Positions 7,173 to 14,743 of a stretch of 33,204 nucleotides of DNA are shown here, piece by piece. The stretch comes from Thermoproteota archaeon (GTDB taxonomy: Archaea > Thermoproteota > Thermoprotei_A > Sulfolobales > Ignicoccaceae): NCBI GenBank assembly GCA_013154085.1, contig JAADDE010000017.1, forward strand, positions 1 to 33,204, read 5' to 3'. A program made the position numbers and the translations under genes. The stretch's first letter is position 1. The number at the start of each line of letters is the position of its first letter. The notes beneath the pieces were generated by a model, which had not been told where the DNA came from, searched no databases, and saw only the letters and a program-made list of their open reading frames with translations.

Positions 7173-7832
7173 CTAGCGGAGGCTGTTCACATATTCCACT
7201 ACGATCTTTTCGTAGTTCCGGTAGCTCTGCTCGAGCTCCTCAACCCTCGACGCCCACAGCGCTGTAGCCTCCTCGAGGGCCCTGAGCGCCTTCTCTCCTT
7301 GCAGCTTCACGTAGCAACCGAAGGCCCCCTCGGGCCCCCCGAGGGCCTTGAGCTCTTCTGCGATCTTCAGATAGTCGCTTACGCTCCTTATTTCGAGGAG
7401 CTTCTGGACCGTCTGAGGCGCGCGCTGGGGATCGGCGCACTGTATCCCTCCTATGAAGGAGGCCAAGACGGCTCTTGACGTGTTTAGGGCTCTGTAGTAG
7501 AACGCAGTGCAGTCCGCGTATAGGCGCATCTCGCCTAAGGCCGCAGTTGCGTTGACTGGCGGCACGAGCTTAGTGTTTAAGTCGCTGTCGAGCTTCGCCA
7601 CGACGTCCTTAAATGACGCGTAGCACCCCTCGAGATTTGCCTTTATGCCGATCAAATAGCTCTTCACGAAGCTTATATTTGCGAAGCGGGTGGAGGCCGC
7701 CTTGACGGCCGGGACGGGGCTGTGAAAAGCTTGGAGCAGCGCTTGGGTCGCATTCTCTAGGGAACCTATCGCTTGCTCCAAGGGCGCCGCTTGGAGAACG
7801 GCGGCGAGGAGCAGGAGGGCCACAAGCCTCAT
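7173..7832 (-). CDS. secreted helical protein with four cysteines, unknown function
   Basis: 219 aa, no family recognised. The start is placed at ATG 7830-7832 because this gives a clean signal peptide (MRLVALLLLAAVLQA, cleavage before APLEQ); a longer reading frame upstream only adds a basic extension. The mature part is mostly alpha-helical and charged, with the cysteines spaced in GCYASF, DCTAF, QCADP and GCYVKL, which suggests two disulfides outside the cytoplasm. The signal resembles that of the secreted protein at 1931-2785 (both begin MRL followed by a short hydrophobic run). An A/T-rich element near 7862-7875 may be its promoter. Confidence 0.7.
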   Translation of the reverse strand: MRLVALLLLAAVLQAAPLEQAIGSLENATQALLQAFHSPVPAVKAASTRFANISFVKSYLIGIKANLEGCYASFKDVVAKLDSDLNTKLVPPVNATAALGEMRLYADCTAFYYRALNTSRAVLASFIGGIQCADPQRAPQTVQKLLEIRSVSDYLKIAEELKALGGPEGAFGCYVKLQGEKALRALEEATALWASRVEELEQSYRNYEKIVVEYVNSLR

Positions 7833-7932
7833 TCGCTTACCCCTAGGGGAGAAGGCGGGGAGCATTTTCAAAAAGCCTCTCCGGCGTCCCGCCAAAAAAA
7901 GCCGGTAGGGCTTCCGGAAGAGGGATGAGCCG

Positions 7933-9144
7933 TTGCTCGCCGACGCGGCGCTGTTGCTGGCGGCGCTCTACCACGCCTTGGGAGCGCTCTACTACAAGGC
8001 CGCCGAAAAAGTTCCGAAGGAAAAGGTGTTCACCTTTCCATCCCTGGCGGTGCACGTGCCGGCATACAAGGAGGACCCGGAGATGCTCAGGAGGACCGTG
8101 GAGGCGATAAAGGTCCGGCTGAATCCGGAAGAAATAATTGTAATATCCGACTCTGAGAGCTTCGAGGTCCTCAGAAAGGCCCTTCCCGACTACGTGCTCT
8201 TACTTAAGGGGGCCGAAAAAGGAAAGGCATGGGCCCTAAATGAGGCCCTCAAGTACACTAGGTCTGAGTACGTGATGGTCTTCGACGCCGACTCATACCC
8301 CGACGAAGGATTTTCCCTCGTCAAGGCTCACTTCTCCGGGAGCCTTTGGAAGGGCTACTCCTCCGGAACGAGGTGGAGCGAGGCAATAGCGAAAGTGACC
8401 ACCTCGGCCTCTGTGGCCTTGGTTTACGGGAGGCGCAGGCTGGGCTTCCCCGTGTTCCCGCCGGGCTCCGGCCTCATGATAAAGAAGGAGCTCCTCGAAA
8501 GAGCTCGCTGGGATGAGAGGGCGCTCACGGAGGACCTCGAGCTGGCCGCGAGGCTGTTGGGAATGGGGGTGGAGGCGGAGGCGAACCCGTCGTTCGTGCT
8601 GGTGGAAGCTCCGCCCAGCTACGCGGCCCTCAAGAGGCAACAGGCCCGGTGGGCCTACGGCGCCGTCGAGGTCTTGAAGAGGCACTTTAAGTCGCTGATA
8701 AGGAAGCCTGAGAGCTTGTTCTACCTAACTCAGCACTTCGTAACGTGGCTCCCCCTGGCGGCGCTACTGCTCTCTCCTATGGGCTTGAGCCCCGCATCTC
8801 TGCTCTTCTACTACTCCTCAGTGGCGTTGCAAGCGTACTTCGCCAAGAGGGCTGAGAGGGCGTGGGGGATAGAGGTCGGACTGGCGGACTCGGCGAGGGC
8901 CTCGGCAGCCGGACTGGCCATGTCCATAAGGTTGCTGAGGTCTACCTTGGAGGCTTTGCTTGGCCTCGAACACAAGTGGGTCGTTACGCCGAAGGGGAAG
9001 AGGGCGCGCGTGGGCGGAGAGCTCAGAGGCTCGTGGGAGGAGGCGGTGCTCCTCCTAACGCCCTTAGCAGTGCCGCTTAACCCTATCTCCCTCCCGCTCG
9101 CTCTTCAGTACTTCGCCTCCGCCCTCTTCGTGATGCTCGAGTGA
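7933..9144 (+). CDS. membrane-bound family 2 glycosyltransferase
   Basis: 403-aa GT-A fold glycosyltransferase, probably acting on the cytoplasmic face of the membrane in glycan or lipid-linked sugar synthesis. It has an N-terminal hydrophobic segment, then VHVPAYKEDPEML (nucleotide-sugar site), VFDADSYPDEG (DxD metal site), the acceptor-site TEDLEL and the QQARWAYG form of the Q(Q)xRW motif. The latter is typical of processive enzymes such as cellulose or hyaluronan synthases. Further membrane helices lie near 265-300 and at the C-terminus. The start is TTG at 7933. Donor and acceptor are unknown. It stands alone, convergent with the DHH operon. Confidence 0.88.
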   Translation: MLADAALLLAALYHALGALYYKAAEKVPKEKVFTFPSLAVHVPAYKEDPEMLRRTVEAIKVRLNPEEIIVISDSESFEVLRKALPDYVLLLKGAEKGKAWALNEALKYTRSEYVMVFDADSYPDEGFSLVKAHFSGSLWKGYSSGTRWSEAIAKVTTSASVALVYGRRRLGFPVFPPGSGLMIKKELLERARWDERALTEDLELAARLLGMGVEAEANPSFVLVEAPPSYAALKRQQARWAYGAVEVLKRHFKSLIRKPESLFYLTQHFVTWLPLAALLLSPMGLSPASLLFYYSSVALQAYFAKRAERAWGIEVGLADSARASAAGLAMSIRLLRSTLEALLGLEHKWVVTPKGKRARVGGELRGSWEEAVLLLTPLAVPLNPISLPLALQYFASALFVMLE

Positions 9145-9167
9145 GCCCTCGGCGAAGAGCGACGTCC

Positions 9168-10169
9168 TCACCCTTCGGACCCGGATTCTGTCCTCACCGG
9201 ACTCCTCAAGGCCTCCACTATCCTCCTGCTGAGCCTGCCAAAAATCTTGTTCACCAGCGTTTCGTACGAAACCGCTGAGGGGAGTATCGCTCCAGCCGCG
9301 CCGGGATGGCCTCCGCCCCGGCCTCCCAAGTCCCTTGCCAGCTCCGACAAGAACTCGGAAAGGCTTATGCCCAGCTTTAAGAGCCTTGGGGAGGCTCTAG
9401 CGTAGACCCGTAGCTCTCCTTCCCTCCTGCTGACGACGAACGCCGCGTCGAGGCCCACGCACTGGACGAGGGCCCTCATTACGGCCCCTTCGTTGCTACC
9501 TATTTCGGTTATGCCTATTATATAGTCTTTCACCTTGCGGTGTACCAGCCTTTCGCAAGCCTTCACCTTGGCAACTCTTATACTCAAGTCCTCTTCCTCC
9601 TTTTCCGAGAGGAAGGAAATTGCCTTAGATAGCTTTGAGAAGCGCGTCAGATACTCCAGTGCTGTGAACGTCTGGGGGCGCGAGAGCCTCAGACCTTTGC
9701 TGTCCACGTATATGCCGACCATGAGCGCCTCGGCCAGCGCCTCGCTCAGCTCGAGGTTCCAGTCCCTCGCCAAGAGGGCCACTATCTCCGAGGTGGAGCT
9801 TGCCGAGGGATCTACTATACACTCGTCCAGGTCGCCCTCGGAGTGGTGGTCGACCCGGCAGTACTCGCGGAGGCTCACTCCCGGGAGCTGTGAGGAGGAG
9901 GCGGTGTCCACCACAACAGCGAAGTCCTCGCTGACGGGGCCGGGGGAGAACTCCAGGCCGAGCGCCCGCGCGAGTCTCTTTCCCGACGAGGAGAGTCCTC
10001 CGGGGGCGTACGGCTTGGCCCCCAGGCTCGCGAACAGCGCCGCTGAGGCCACCGCGTCCGGATCGGCGTGTCTATGGACCAGTACTGCCACCTTCTCCTT
10101 CTTCAGCCGCTCCCTCAGCTCCCTCCCCTTTTCCAGCAATTCTCCTCTCAAGCTCCTGCAGTCCCGCAT
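9168..10169 (-). CDS. DHH/DHHA1 family phosphoesterase (RecJ/NrnA-like)
   Basis: 333 aa. The DHH domain has LVHRHADPDA (motif I), VVVDTASS (motif II) and the name-giving VDHHSEGD (motif III). The DHHA1 substrate-binding domain ends with GGRGGGHPGAAGA. Members hydrolyse phosphodiester bonds of oligonucleotides, nucleotides or ssDNA ends; specificity cannot be read here. The start is ATG 10167-10169, which overlaps the DUF3194 gene by 98 bp. A TTG 9-10 codons in, or GTG just before the motif, are alternatives; the helix preceding motif I is usual in the family, favouring an upstream start. Third gene of pfdB-DUF3194-DHH, an order I recall as common in Crenarchaeota. Confidence 0.9.
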   Translation of the reverse strand: MRDCRSLRGELLEKGRELRERLKKEKVAVLVHRHADPDAVASAALFASLGAKPYAPGGLSSSGKRLARALGLEFSPGPVSEDFAVVVDTASSSQLPGVSLREYCRVDHHSEGDLDECIVDPSASSTSEIVALLARDWNLELSEALAEALMVGIYVDSKGLRLSRPQTFTALEYLTRFSKLSKAISFLSEKEEEDLSIRVAKVKACERLVHRKVKDYIIGITEIGSNEGAVMRALVQCVGLDAAFVVSRREGELRVYARASPRLLKLGISLSEFLSELARDLGGRGGGHPGAAGAILPSAVSYETLVNKIFGRLSRRIVEALRSPVRTESGSEG

Positions 10170-10389
10170 CGAGGGCCTCCTCCACCACCTCTTCGTAGGA
10201 GTGCTTGGACTTGAGGCCCTTAACCTCCAAGAAGGCGTCTACCTTCTTCTCTTCCCCGACATCCAAAGCTATCTCGAAATCTATGTCTTGGGCTCTTTCG
10301 CCGAGCTTGTCCTTGATTACCTCCTCGACCTTCTCAGAGGCCTTGAGGAGGGCTTCGGCGAGGCGTTCAACCTCCTCCAACGCCCCCAC
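10072..10389 (-). CDS. DUF3194 family protein
   Basis: 105 aa, matching the small archaeal DUF3194 family found next to prefoldin beta. The N-terminal half is helical (VERLAEALLKASEKVEEVIKD). A beta strand and helix follow (DFEIALDVGEEKKVDAFLEVKGLKSKHSYEEVVEEALDAGL, split here only for description). The last 20 residues are Gly/Glu low complexity, encoded where the gene overlaps the DHH start, so the tail may be free to drift. The start is GTG at 10387-10389, overlapping pfdB by 23 bp; TTG at 10380 is also possible. No function is known; translational coupling with prefoldin is inferred from the overlaps. Confidence 0.8.
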   Translation of the reverse strand: MGALEEVERLAEALLKASEKVEEVIKDKLGERAQDIDFEIALDVGEEKKVDAFLEVKGLKSKHSYEEVVEEALDAGLQELERRIAGKGEGAEGAAEEGEGGSTGP

Positions 10390-10723
10390 CGGAGAGGGCC
10401 TTCTGGAGCTGCTCCCTCAGCTTCTCCAGCTCATTCTTGATGAGCTCCTCTTGCTTCTTGAGGCCGGCCAGCTTTATCTCGATTAGGTCTATTCGGTTCT
10501 TTATCTCACTGACCACCTCCTCTTTCTTTGCTTTATATAGGACGTGGCCGACGTTCTTGTACAGCTCAACGTCGTCGGGGAGCTTCTCGAGCTCCTCCAG
10601 CACCCTCTTGAGCTCCTTGAGCTCTGCCTCATAGACGGTCCTCTGCTGGACTAGGTTTTGATAGAGCTCTTGCTGTTGCTGGTACTGGGCCAGCAACTTC
10701 TGGGCTTGAGCACTCAAACTCAC
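10367..10723 (-). CDS. pfdB: prefoldin subunit beta (GimC)
   Basis: 118 aa. Prefoldin is a hexameric cytosolic chaperone (two alpha, four beta) that hands unfolded proteins to the thermosome. The sequence is the expected coiled coil, with two long heptad helices flanking a beta hairpin. Key stretches are LLAQYQQQQELYQNLVQQR, the hairpin segment DDVELYKNVGHVLYKA and the second helix with LIEIKLAGLKKQEEL. The Gly-rich tail ends the protein. The start is GTG at 10721-10723, 27 bp from the divergent DMT transporter gene. It heads the operon with DUF3194 and the DHH protein. Confidence 0.93.
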   Translation of the reverse strand: MSLSAQAQKLLAQYQQQQELYQNLVQQRTVYEAELKELKRVLEELEKLPDDVELYKNVGHVLYKAKKEEVVSEIKNRIDLIEIKLAGLKKQEELIKNELEKLREQLQKALSGGGVGGG

Positions 10724-10750
10724 GCTCTCGTCCCGTCCGACGGGGGCATT

Positions 10751-11605
10751 ATGCCTCTAATAAAGGAGGGCGTCCTGCACGCCGTGCTCTTTGCACTTGC
10801 AACGCTCTCCATCGGGTCGTCGGCCATCCTGGTCCGCCTGGCCGGCGCGCCGGGTCCGGTCTGCGCCCTCTGGAGGCTGGTCCTCTCCTTGCCCATAGTA
10901 CTGCTCGCGGCCAGGCCCGGGGCGCCGGACGCCTTGAGCGTGCTCAGCGGGCTCGCCCTCGGCGCTCACTTCTCCTTGTGGATGGACTCCTTAACCAAGC
11001 TACCAGTGTTCATCAGTACAGCCGTCGTCACGACCTACCCGGCACTGCTGGCCCTCGTGGAGTTCGCGGAGGGAAGAGCCAAGCCGCAGGCCCTCTTAGG
11101 ATCTGCTGTGGCCACTGCCAGCACCTTCCTCCTGTTCGGCGTGGGGGACGGGTTGGACTCCGCGGGTCTGCTGGAGGCCTTCGCGGCCTCGCTGGCCGCC
11201 GCCGTCTACTTCCGCGTCGGAAGGGAGGTGAGGCGGAGGAGGGGCACCGGCGAGTACGCGTTCTGGGCGTACTCCTCTGCTGCCCTCGCCGTCGCCGCGT
11301 ACGACCTATACTCCGGCCTCAATCCCCTTCCCTACCTTCAGAGCTCCTTCGTGTGGTTTTTGCTACTGGCAGCCGTCCCGCAGCTCGGCGGCCATACGGT
11401 CATGAATTACCTAGTGAAGTACTACCACTCGCACGTAGTCAGCTCGATAGCATTTTTGGAGCCCGTCATAGCGGGCCTGCTGGCGTTTCTGCTCTTCGGC
11501 GAGGTGCCCCCTGCCTCCTCCCTCGGACCGTCGCTCGGGATACTGGCCGGCGTCTCCATGATCGTGCTGTCCGAGCGGAAACAGCAGATCCGCACCCCTT
11601 CGTAG
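10751..11605 (+). CDS. DMT-superfamily (EamA) transporter
   Basis: 284 aa integral membrane protein with two EamA repeats and about ten hydrophobic helices, typical of drug/metabolite exporters in the cytoplasmic membrane. Recognisable parts are LFALATLSIGSSAILVRLAG near the start, the first repeat end TTYPALLALVEF, and the second repeat end FLEPVIAGLLAFLLFGE with LGILAGVSMIVLSE. The start is ATG 10751 (MPLIKEGVLHAV); the reading frame runs further upstream but there it would cover the prefoldin gene. Substrate is unknown. A GGGCCC-TTC-GGGCCC hairpin lies about 27 nt downstream of the stop. Confidence 0.88.
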   Translation: MPLIKEGVLHAVLFALATLSIGSSAILVRLAGAPGPVCALWRLVLSLPIVLLAARPGAPDALSVLSGLALGAHFSLWMDSLTKLPVFISTAVVTTYPALLALVEFAEGRAKPQALLGSAVATASTFLLFGVGDGLDSAGLLEAFAASLAAAVYFRVGREVRRRRGTGEYAFWAYSSAALAVAAYDLYSGLNPLPYLQSSFVWFLLLAAVPQLGGHTVMNYLVKYYHSHVVSSIAFLEPVIAGLLAFLLFGEVPPASSLGPSLGILAGVSMIVLSERKQQIRTPS

Positions 11606-11631
11606 GGATCCGGGCTCTTCTGCGCTCATCC

Positions 11632-11646
11632 GGGCCCTTCGGGCCC
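11632..11646. repeat. perfect GC-rich inverted repeat (hairpin), possible transcript-end structure
   Basis: GGGCCC-TTC-GGGCCC forms a 6-bp all-GC stem with a 3-nt loop, 27 nt after the DMT transporter stop and followed at a distance by the T-rich CTTGTCTT. It could mark or stabilise a 3' end. It is the only strong hairpin in the 195-bp gap 11606-11800; otherwise that gap holds a TATA-like element and a possible 36-aa ORF. Confidence 0.35.
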
Positions 11647-11693
11647 ATCGAGCACCTTCGCCCTTGTCTTAATAGCCGGGCCGTGCGCGGACC

Positions 11694-11804
11694 TTGGAGC
11701 TTCTGGATGCAGAGTTCGAGAGACTCATTCTATCAGAAATGAGCACGCTCGAGAAGGAAATTGTCAAATACGAGGAGCTGATCAAATACGGGAGGATCGG
11801 CTAG
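11694..11804 (+). CDS. possible 36-aa small protein, unknown
   Basis: A short open frame starting TTG at 11694 and ending TAG at 11802-11804. The product is charged and helix-prone (ELLDAEFERLILSE, then MSTLEKEIVKYEELIKYG). A TATA-like CTTAATAG lies about 22-27 nt upstream, the spacing of a leaderless archaeal transcript. An internal ATG at 11739 would give 21 aa. The stop overlaps the stop of the convergent ThrRS editing gene through a CTAG tetranucleotide. No homolog is recognised, so this is a candidate only. Confidence 0.35.
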   Translation: MELLDAEFERLILSEMSTLEKEIVKYEELIKYGRIG

Positions 11805-12208
11805 TACCTCCTGCTGAGCTCGGCCAGCGGATGGCCGTAGACGTGGAGGACGAACTCCTTATACCACCCGAAAGGAGCGCATTCGACGTCTCCGAAGGCC
11901 TCCGAGAGCGCCTTGCATGCCTCCTCCGTCAGGGCCTCCGCGTCCTTTGGACTCGCCAGCTCGCTGGAGAGGTGAGCATAGGGGTACAGAACTACTGAGG
12001 ACGCCTTGATCCTTTCCATATGGACCTTAACGTCGTCCAGAAGCTTGGAGACGTTCTCGGCGCCGTCGCCTTTCTCTATAGTAAGAAATATTACGAGGGC
12101 GTTCTCTCTGCACCTCATCTCCTTGCTCTCTACATCCTTTGCGCTCCTCAACGCCTTCTTCACCGGCTTGTAGCAGAATTTCTTCGCATGCAAGAACAGA
12201 GCCTTCAA
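11801..12208 (-). CDS. free-standing threonyl-tRNA synthetase editing domain (ThrRS-ed, archaeal NTD type)
   Basis: 135 aa, equal to the archaeal N-terminal editing domain of ThrRS (a D-aminoacyl-tRNA deacylase-like fold) without the catalytic or anticodon-binding domains. It should hydrolyse Ser-tRNA(Thr) in trans. Residues matching the described active site of the Pyrococcus domain are all present: H79 in YPYAHLSSELASP, Y116-K117 in PFGWYKEF and E130 in HPLAELSRR. Many Crenarchaeota split ThrRS into catalytic and editing proteins, so a separate catalytic ThrRS is expected elsewhere. The start is TTG 12206-12208 with a TATA-like element about 25 nt upstream. Confidence 0.9.
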   Translation of the reverse strand: MKALFLHAKKFCYKPVKKALRSAKDVESKEMRCRENALVIFLTIEKGDGAENVSKLLDDVKVHMERIKASSVVLYPYAHLSSELASPKDAEALTEEACKALSEAFGDVECAPFGWYKEFVLHVYGHPLAELSRRY

Positions 12209-12228
12209 CGCGCCCGCCGGCGGATAAG

Positions 12229-12247
12229 CGATTAAGGAATAATATTG
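12229..12247. promoter_or_regulatory. divergent promoter region between ThrRS-ed and radical SAM gene
   Basis: GATTAAGGAAT reads as CCTTAATC on the minus strand, about 25 nt from the ThrRS-ed TTG. The adjacent AATAATATTG on the plus strand would place a transcript start near 12266, upstream of TTG 12301. Both assignments are inferred from spacing. Confidence 0.4.
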
Positions 12248-12300
12248 CCCTCTGCAGGGGAGCGCCCATCCGAGGCGGGTGGAACTTCGACGAGAAGCCC

Positions 12301-13482
12301 TTGCTGGTCTTCTGGGAGACCACCAAGGCGTGCAAGCTCGTGTGCAAGCACTGCAGGGCGGAAGCTATAGAGAGGCCTCTGCCGGACGAGCTCTCTCACG
12401 AAGAGGCTCTGGCGCTTATCGACCAGATAACGGAGTTCTCCAAGCCGTACCCGCACCTCATTATGACCGGCGGAGACGTGCTTATGAGAAAGGACTTCTG
12501 GGAGCTGGCTGAGTATTCCATCTCCAAGGGCATAAGGACTCTCGTGGCCCCCAGCGTAACTCCTCTGCTCACCGAAGAGAAAATCAAAAAGATGAAGGAG
12601 ATAGGGATAATAGGAATGAGCCTGTCCCTCGACGGCGCCAAGCCGGAGACGCACGACTCCATAAGGGGCATTCCCGGAATCTTCAAGAGAACGGTAGATA
12701 TAATGAACTTCGTTAAGAAAGAAGTAGGCATGTTCCTCCAGATAAACACCGCAGTTATGAGGACCAACGTGCTCGAGCTTCCAGACGTGTTCAAGCTGAT
12801 AACCGACGCTGGAGTTGACGCGTGGGAGGTCTTCTACCTAATCCTCACCGGAAGGGCGACCCGAGAGCTCGACCTAACGAAGGACGAGTACTGGGACGTG
12901 AGCAACTTCCTCTACGACGCGTCGAAGTACGGCAAGACCACAATAAGGACCACCGAAGGGCCCTTCTTCCGCGTCGTGTACCGCCTTAGGACCGTGCTCG
13001 AGGAGCTGGGCGAGGGGCCGGAGAAGCTCGGCGTCGGGGGGCTCTACTGGAGGCTCCGCGAGCGCTTGGAGGAGCTCATGGGCCCCGTGCCCGAGGGCCC
13101 TCCGAAGCAGAAGAGGGCGCCCTCAGCCTATACGCGGGACGGATACGGAATAATCTTCGTGGCCTACAACGGAGACGTCTACCCCTCCGGCTTCCTCCCG
13201 TATAAGGTGGGGAACGTGCGGGAGAGGAGCTTGAAGGAGATCTACCAGAAGAGCGAGGCTCTCATGAAGATAAGGGATCCGAGGAACTTCAAGCCGCCGT
13301 GCGGAACGTGCAAGTTCAACTTCATGTGCGGCGGATCGAGGGCGAGGGCCTACGCCTACTTCAAGGACCCCTTCGGCCACGACCCTGCCTGCAAGCTACC
13401 GGAGCTGGAGCTGGACCCAAGGGTTCTAGAGGAGGCCCTTAAACCCTTCGGGAGAGCGCCGAAAAGCTACACGAACGTCTGA
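12301..13482 (+). CDS. radical SAM/SPASM protein, AhbD-like (TIGR04053-like)
   Basis: Radical SAM enzyme with CKLVCKHC (CxxxCxxC, the first [4Fe-4S]) directly after the start. TIM-barrel motifs follow: MTGGDVLMRKD and SLSLDGAKPETHDSIRG. The C-terminal SPASM domain contains GDVYPSGFLPYKVGNVRE, CGTCKFNFMCGGSRARAYA and a final Cys in DPACKLPE, for auxiliary clusters. The family includes the haem-pathway decarboxylase AhbD and peptide-modifying enzymes; the substrate here is not determined. No in-frame ATG or GTG exists near the start. TTG 12301 is chosen, but residues just upstream (FDEKP) also look family-like, so a non-standard start (ATT 12244 or ATC 12271) is possible. The next TTG, 12139, lies inside the divergent gene. 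Confidence 0.85.
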   Translation: MLVFWETTKACKLVCKHCRAEAIERPLPDELSHEEALALIDQITEFSKPYPHLIMTGGDVLMRKDFWELAEYSISKGIRTLVAPSVTPLLTEEKIKKMKEIGIIGMSLSLDGAKPETHDSIRGIPGIFKRTVDIMNFVKKEVGMFLQINTAVMRTNVLELPDVFKLITDAGVDAWEVFYLILTGRATRELDLTKDEYWDVSNFLYDASKYGKTTIRTTEGPFFRVVYRLRTVLEELGEGPEKLGVGGLYWRLRERLEELMGPVPEGPPKQKRAPSAYTRDGYGIIFVAYNGDVYPSGFLPYKVGNVRERSLKEIYQKSEALMKIRDPRNFKPPCGTCKFNFMCGGSRARAYAYFKDPFGHDPACKLPELELDPRVLEEALKPFGRAPKSYTNV

Positions 13483-13498
13483 AGCCCGGGCGTTCCCC

Positions 13499-14632
13499 GT
13501 GAAGCTGCTCAAGTTCTCCAAGCTTTATGTTGGAGACGGCTCGGTTAGAACGAACGTCTATGTGGGGTTTGAAGGAAACGAGATAACCTACGTGGGGAGC
13601 GAGAAGCCGGAGGGGGAGCTTCTAGGCGAGTACCCCGTCGGTACCCCCGCTTTCGTGGACGCCCACTCGCACATAGGCATGGACCGCGCCGGAGAGCCGT
13701 GGTACGAGGAGGAAGCCAACGAGAGGATGGACAGCTTGTTGCCTTACTTAGAGGCTCAGAACAGCGTTTACATGGACGACAAGGCGTTCGAAGAGAGCGT
13801 CGAGTGGGGCGTGCTCTACTCGGTAGTCACCCACGGCTCGGGGAACATAATAGGCGGCAAGATGGCGCTCATAAGAAACTGGAAGAAGAACGTTGCTGAC
13901 GCATTCGTGAAGCACGTGGGCGTAAAGGCGGCTCTGGGCTACAACCCGAGGTCCACCACCGGCTGGAGGGGGCAGAGGCCCTCCACGAGGATGGGCGTTA
14001 TAGCTCTGTTCCGGGAAGCCTTCGACACTGCAATCAGCGAGCTCGAGGACCTAAGGCGTGGGAAGAAGGAGTGGAAGGACTTGAAGCCGCTGACCAAGGC
14101 GCTGGCCCCGGTGGTGGAGGGCAGGCTCCCGCTGAGGGTTCACGTACACAAGGAGGACGACATAGCCGTGCTCGTCTCTTTAGCAAACGCCTACGGCTTC
14201 AAGTACACGATCGAGCACGCGGCCGACGTGCACACGGAAGAGGGCTTCAGGATGATAAAGGAGAGCGGCGCGCCGCTGGTCTACGGCCCTCTGGATTCGC
14301 ACCCGTATAAGGTCGAGCTGAAGCACGAGAGCTACAAGAACGTTAGGCTCTTGATTAAGCACATGCCGGAGCTGACCGCCTTAATGAGCGACCACCCGGT
14401 GGTTCCGCAGAGGAACCTGCTTCTGCAGCTCCGCTTCTTCATGATGTACGGTATGGACTTTGCGAAGGCCATAAGGCTGATAACGAGCAGTCCAGCGAAG
14501 ATAGTTGGGCTCAACGCCGGTGAGGTGAAGCCCTCGAGGCTCGCCTCGTTCGTAGCGTGGAGCGGGGAGCCGTACGTGCTGGGCACCAAGCCCGAGCTGG
14601 TCGTGGCGGAGGGGGAAGTTAGGGAGGTCTGA
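13499..14632 (+). CDS. amidohydrolase family protein (imidazolonepropionase-related, COG1228-like)
   Basis: 377 aa metal-dependent amidohydrolase. Metal and active-site residues are visible: H56 and H58 in VDAHSHIG, H215/H217 in RVHVHKEDD, H240 in TIEHAAD and D298 in MSDHPV. The segment VVTHGSGNIIGGKMALI matches the subgroup's characteristic glycine-rich loop, and SPAKIVGLN plus the C-terminal beta sandwich (ELVVAEGEVREV) complete the fold. The substrate (a cyclic amide, peptide or similar) is unknown. The start is GTG 13499, 16 nt after the radical SAM stop, so the two are probably cotranscribed. The stop abuts the 3' CCA of the convergent tRNA-Ala. Confidence 0.87.
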   Translation: MKLLKFSKLYVGDGSVRTNVYVGFEGNEITYVGSEKPEGELLGEYPVGTPAFVDAHSHIGMDRAGEPWYEEEANERMDSLLPYLEAQNSVYMDDKAFEESVEWGVLYSVVTHGSGNIIGGKMALIRNWKKNVADAFVKHVGVKAALGYNPRSTTGWRGQRPSTRMGVIALFREAFDTAISELEDLRRGKKEWKDLKPLTKALAPVVEGRLPLRVHVHKEDDIAVLVSLANAYGFKYTIEHAADVHTEEGFRMIKESGAPLVYGPLDSHPYKVELKHESYKNVRLLIKHMPELTALMSDHPVVPQRNLLLQLRFFMMYGMDFAKAIRLITSSPAKIVGLNAGEVKPSRLASFVAWSGEPYVLGTKPELVVAEGEVREV

Positions 14633-14709
<77 letters not shown>

Positions 14710-14730
14710 GGGGTCGGGGTCCTCAGAAGG

Positions 14731-14743
14731 GTTTATATATTTT
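14731..14743 (-). promoter_or_regulatory. TATA box of tRNA-Ala
   Basis: The minus strand reads AAAATATATAAAC, a strong archaeal box A, centred about 28 nt upstream of the tRNA 5' end. It lies immediately after the stop codon of the nucleotidyltransferase gene. Confidence 0.75.

Noticed and set aside
9130-9175. GTGAGCC...GCGA on the plus strand and GTGAGGA...CCGA on the minus strand at the convergent GT2/DHH gene ends.
   Set aside because: Each has only one box pair, with no C' box and at best 2 bp of terminal stem; the shared GTGAG/CTCAC inverted repeat explains the likeness.
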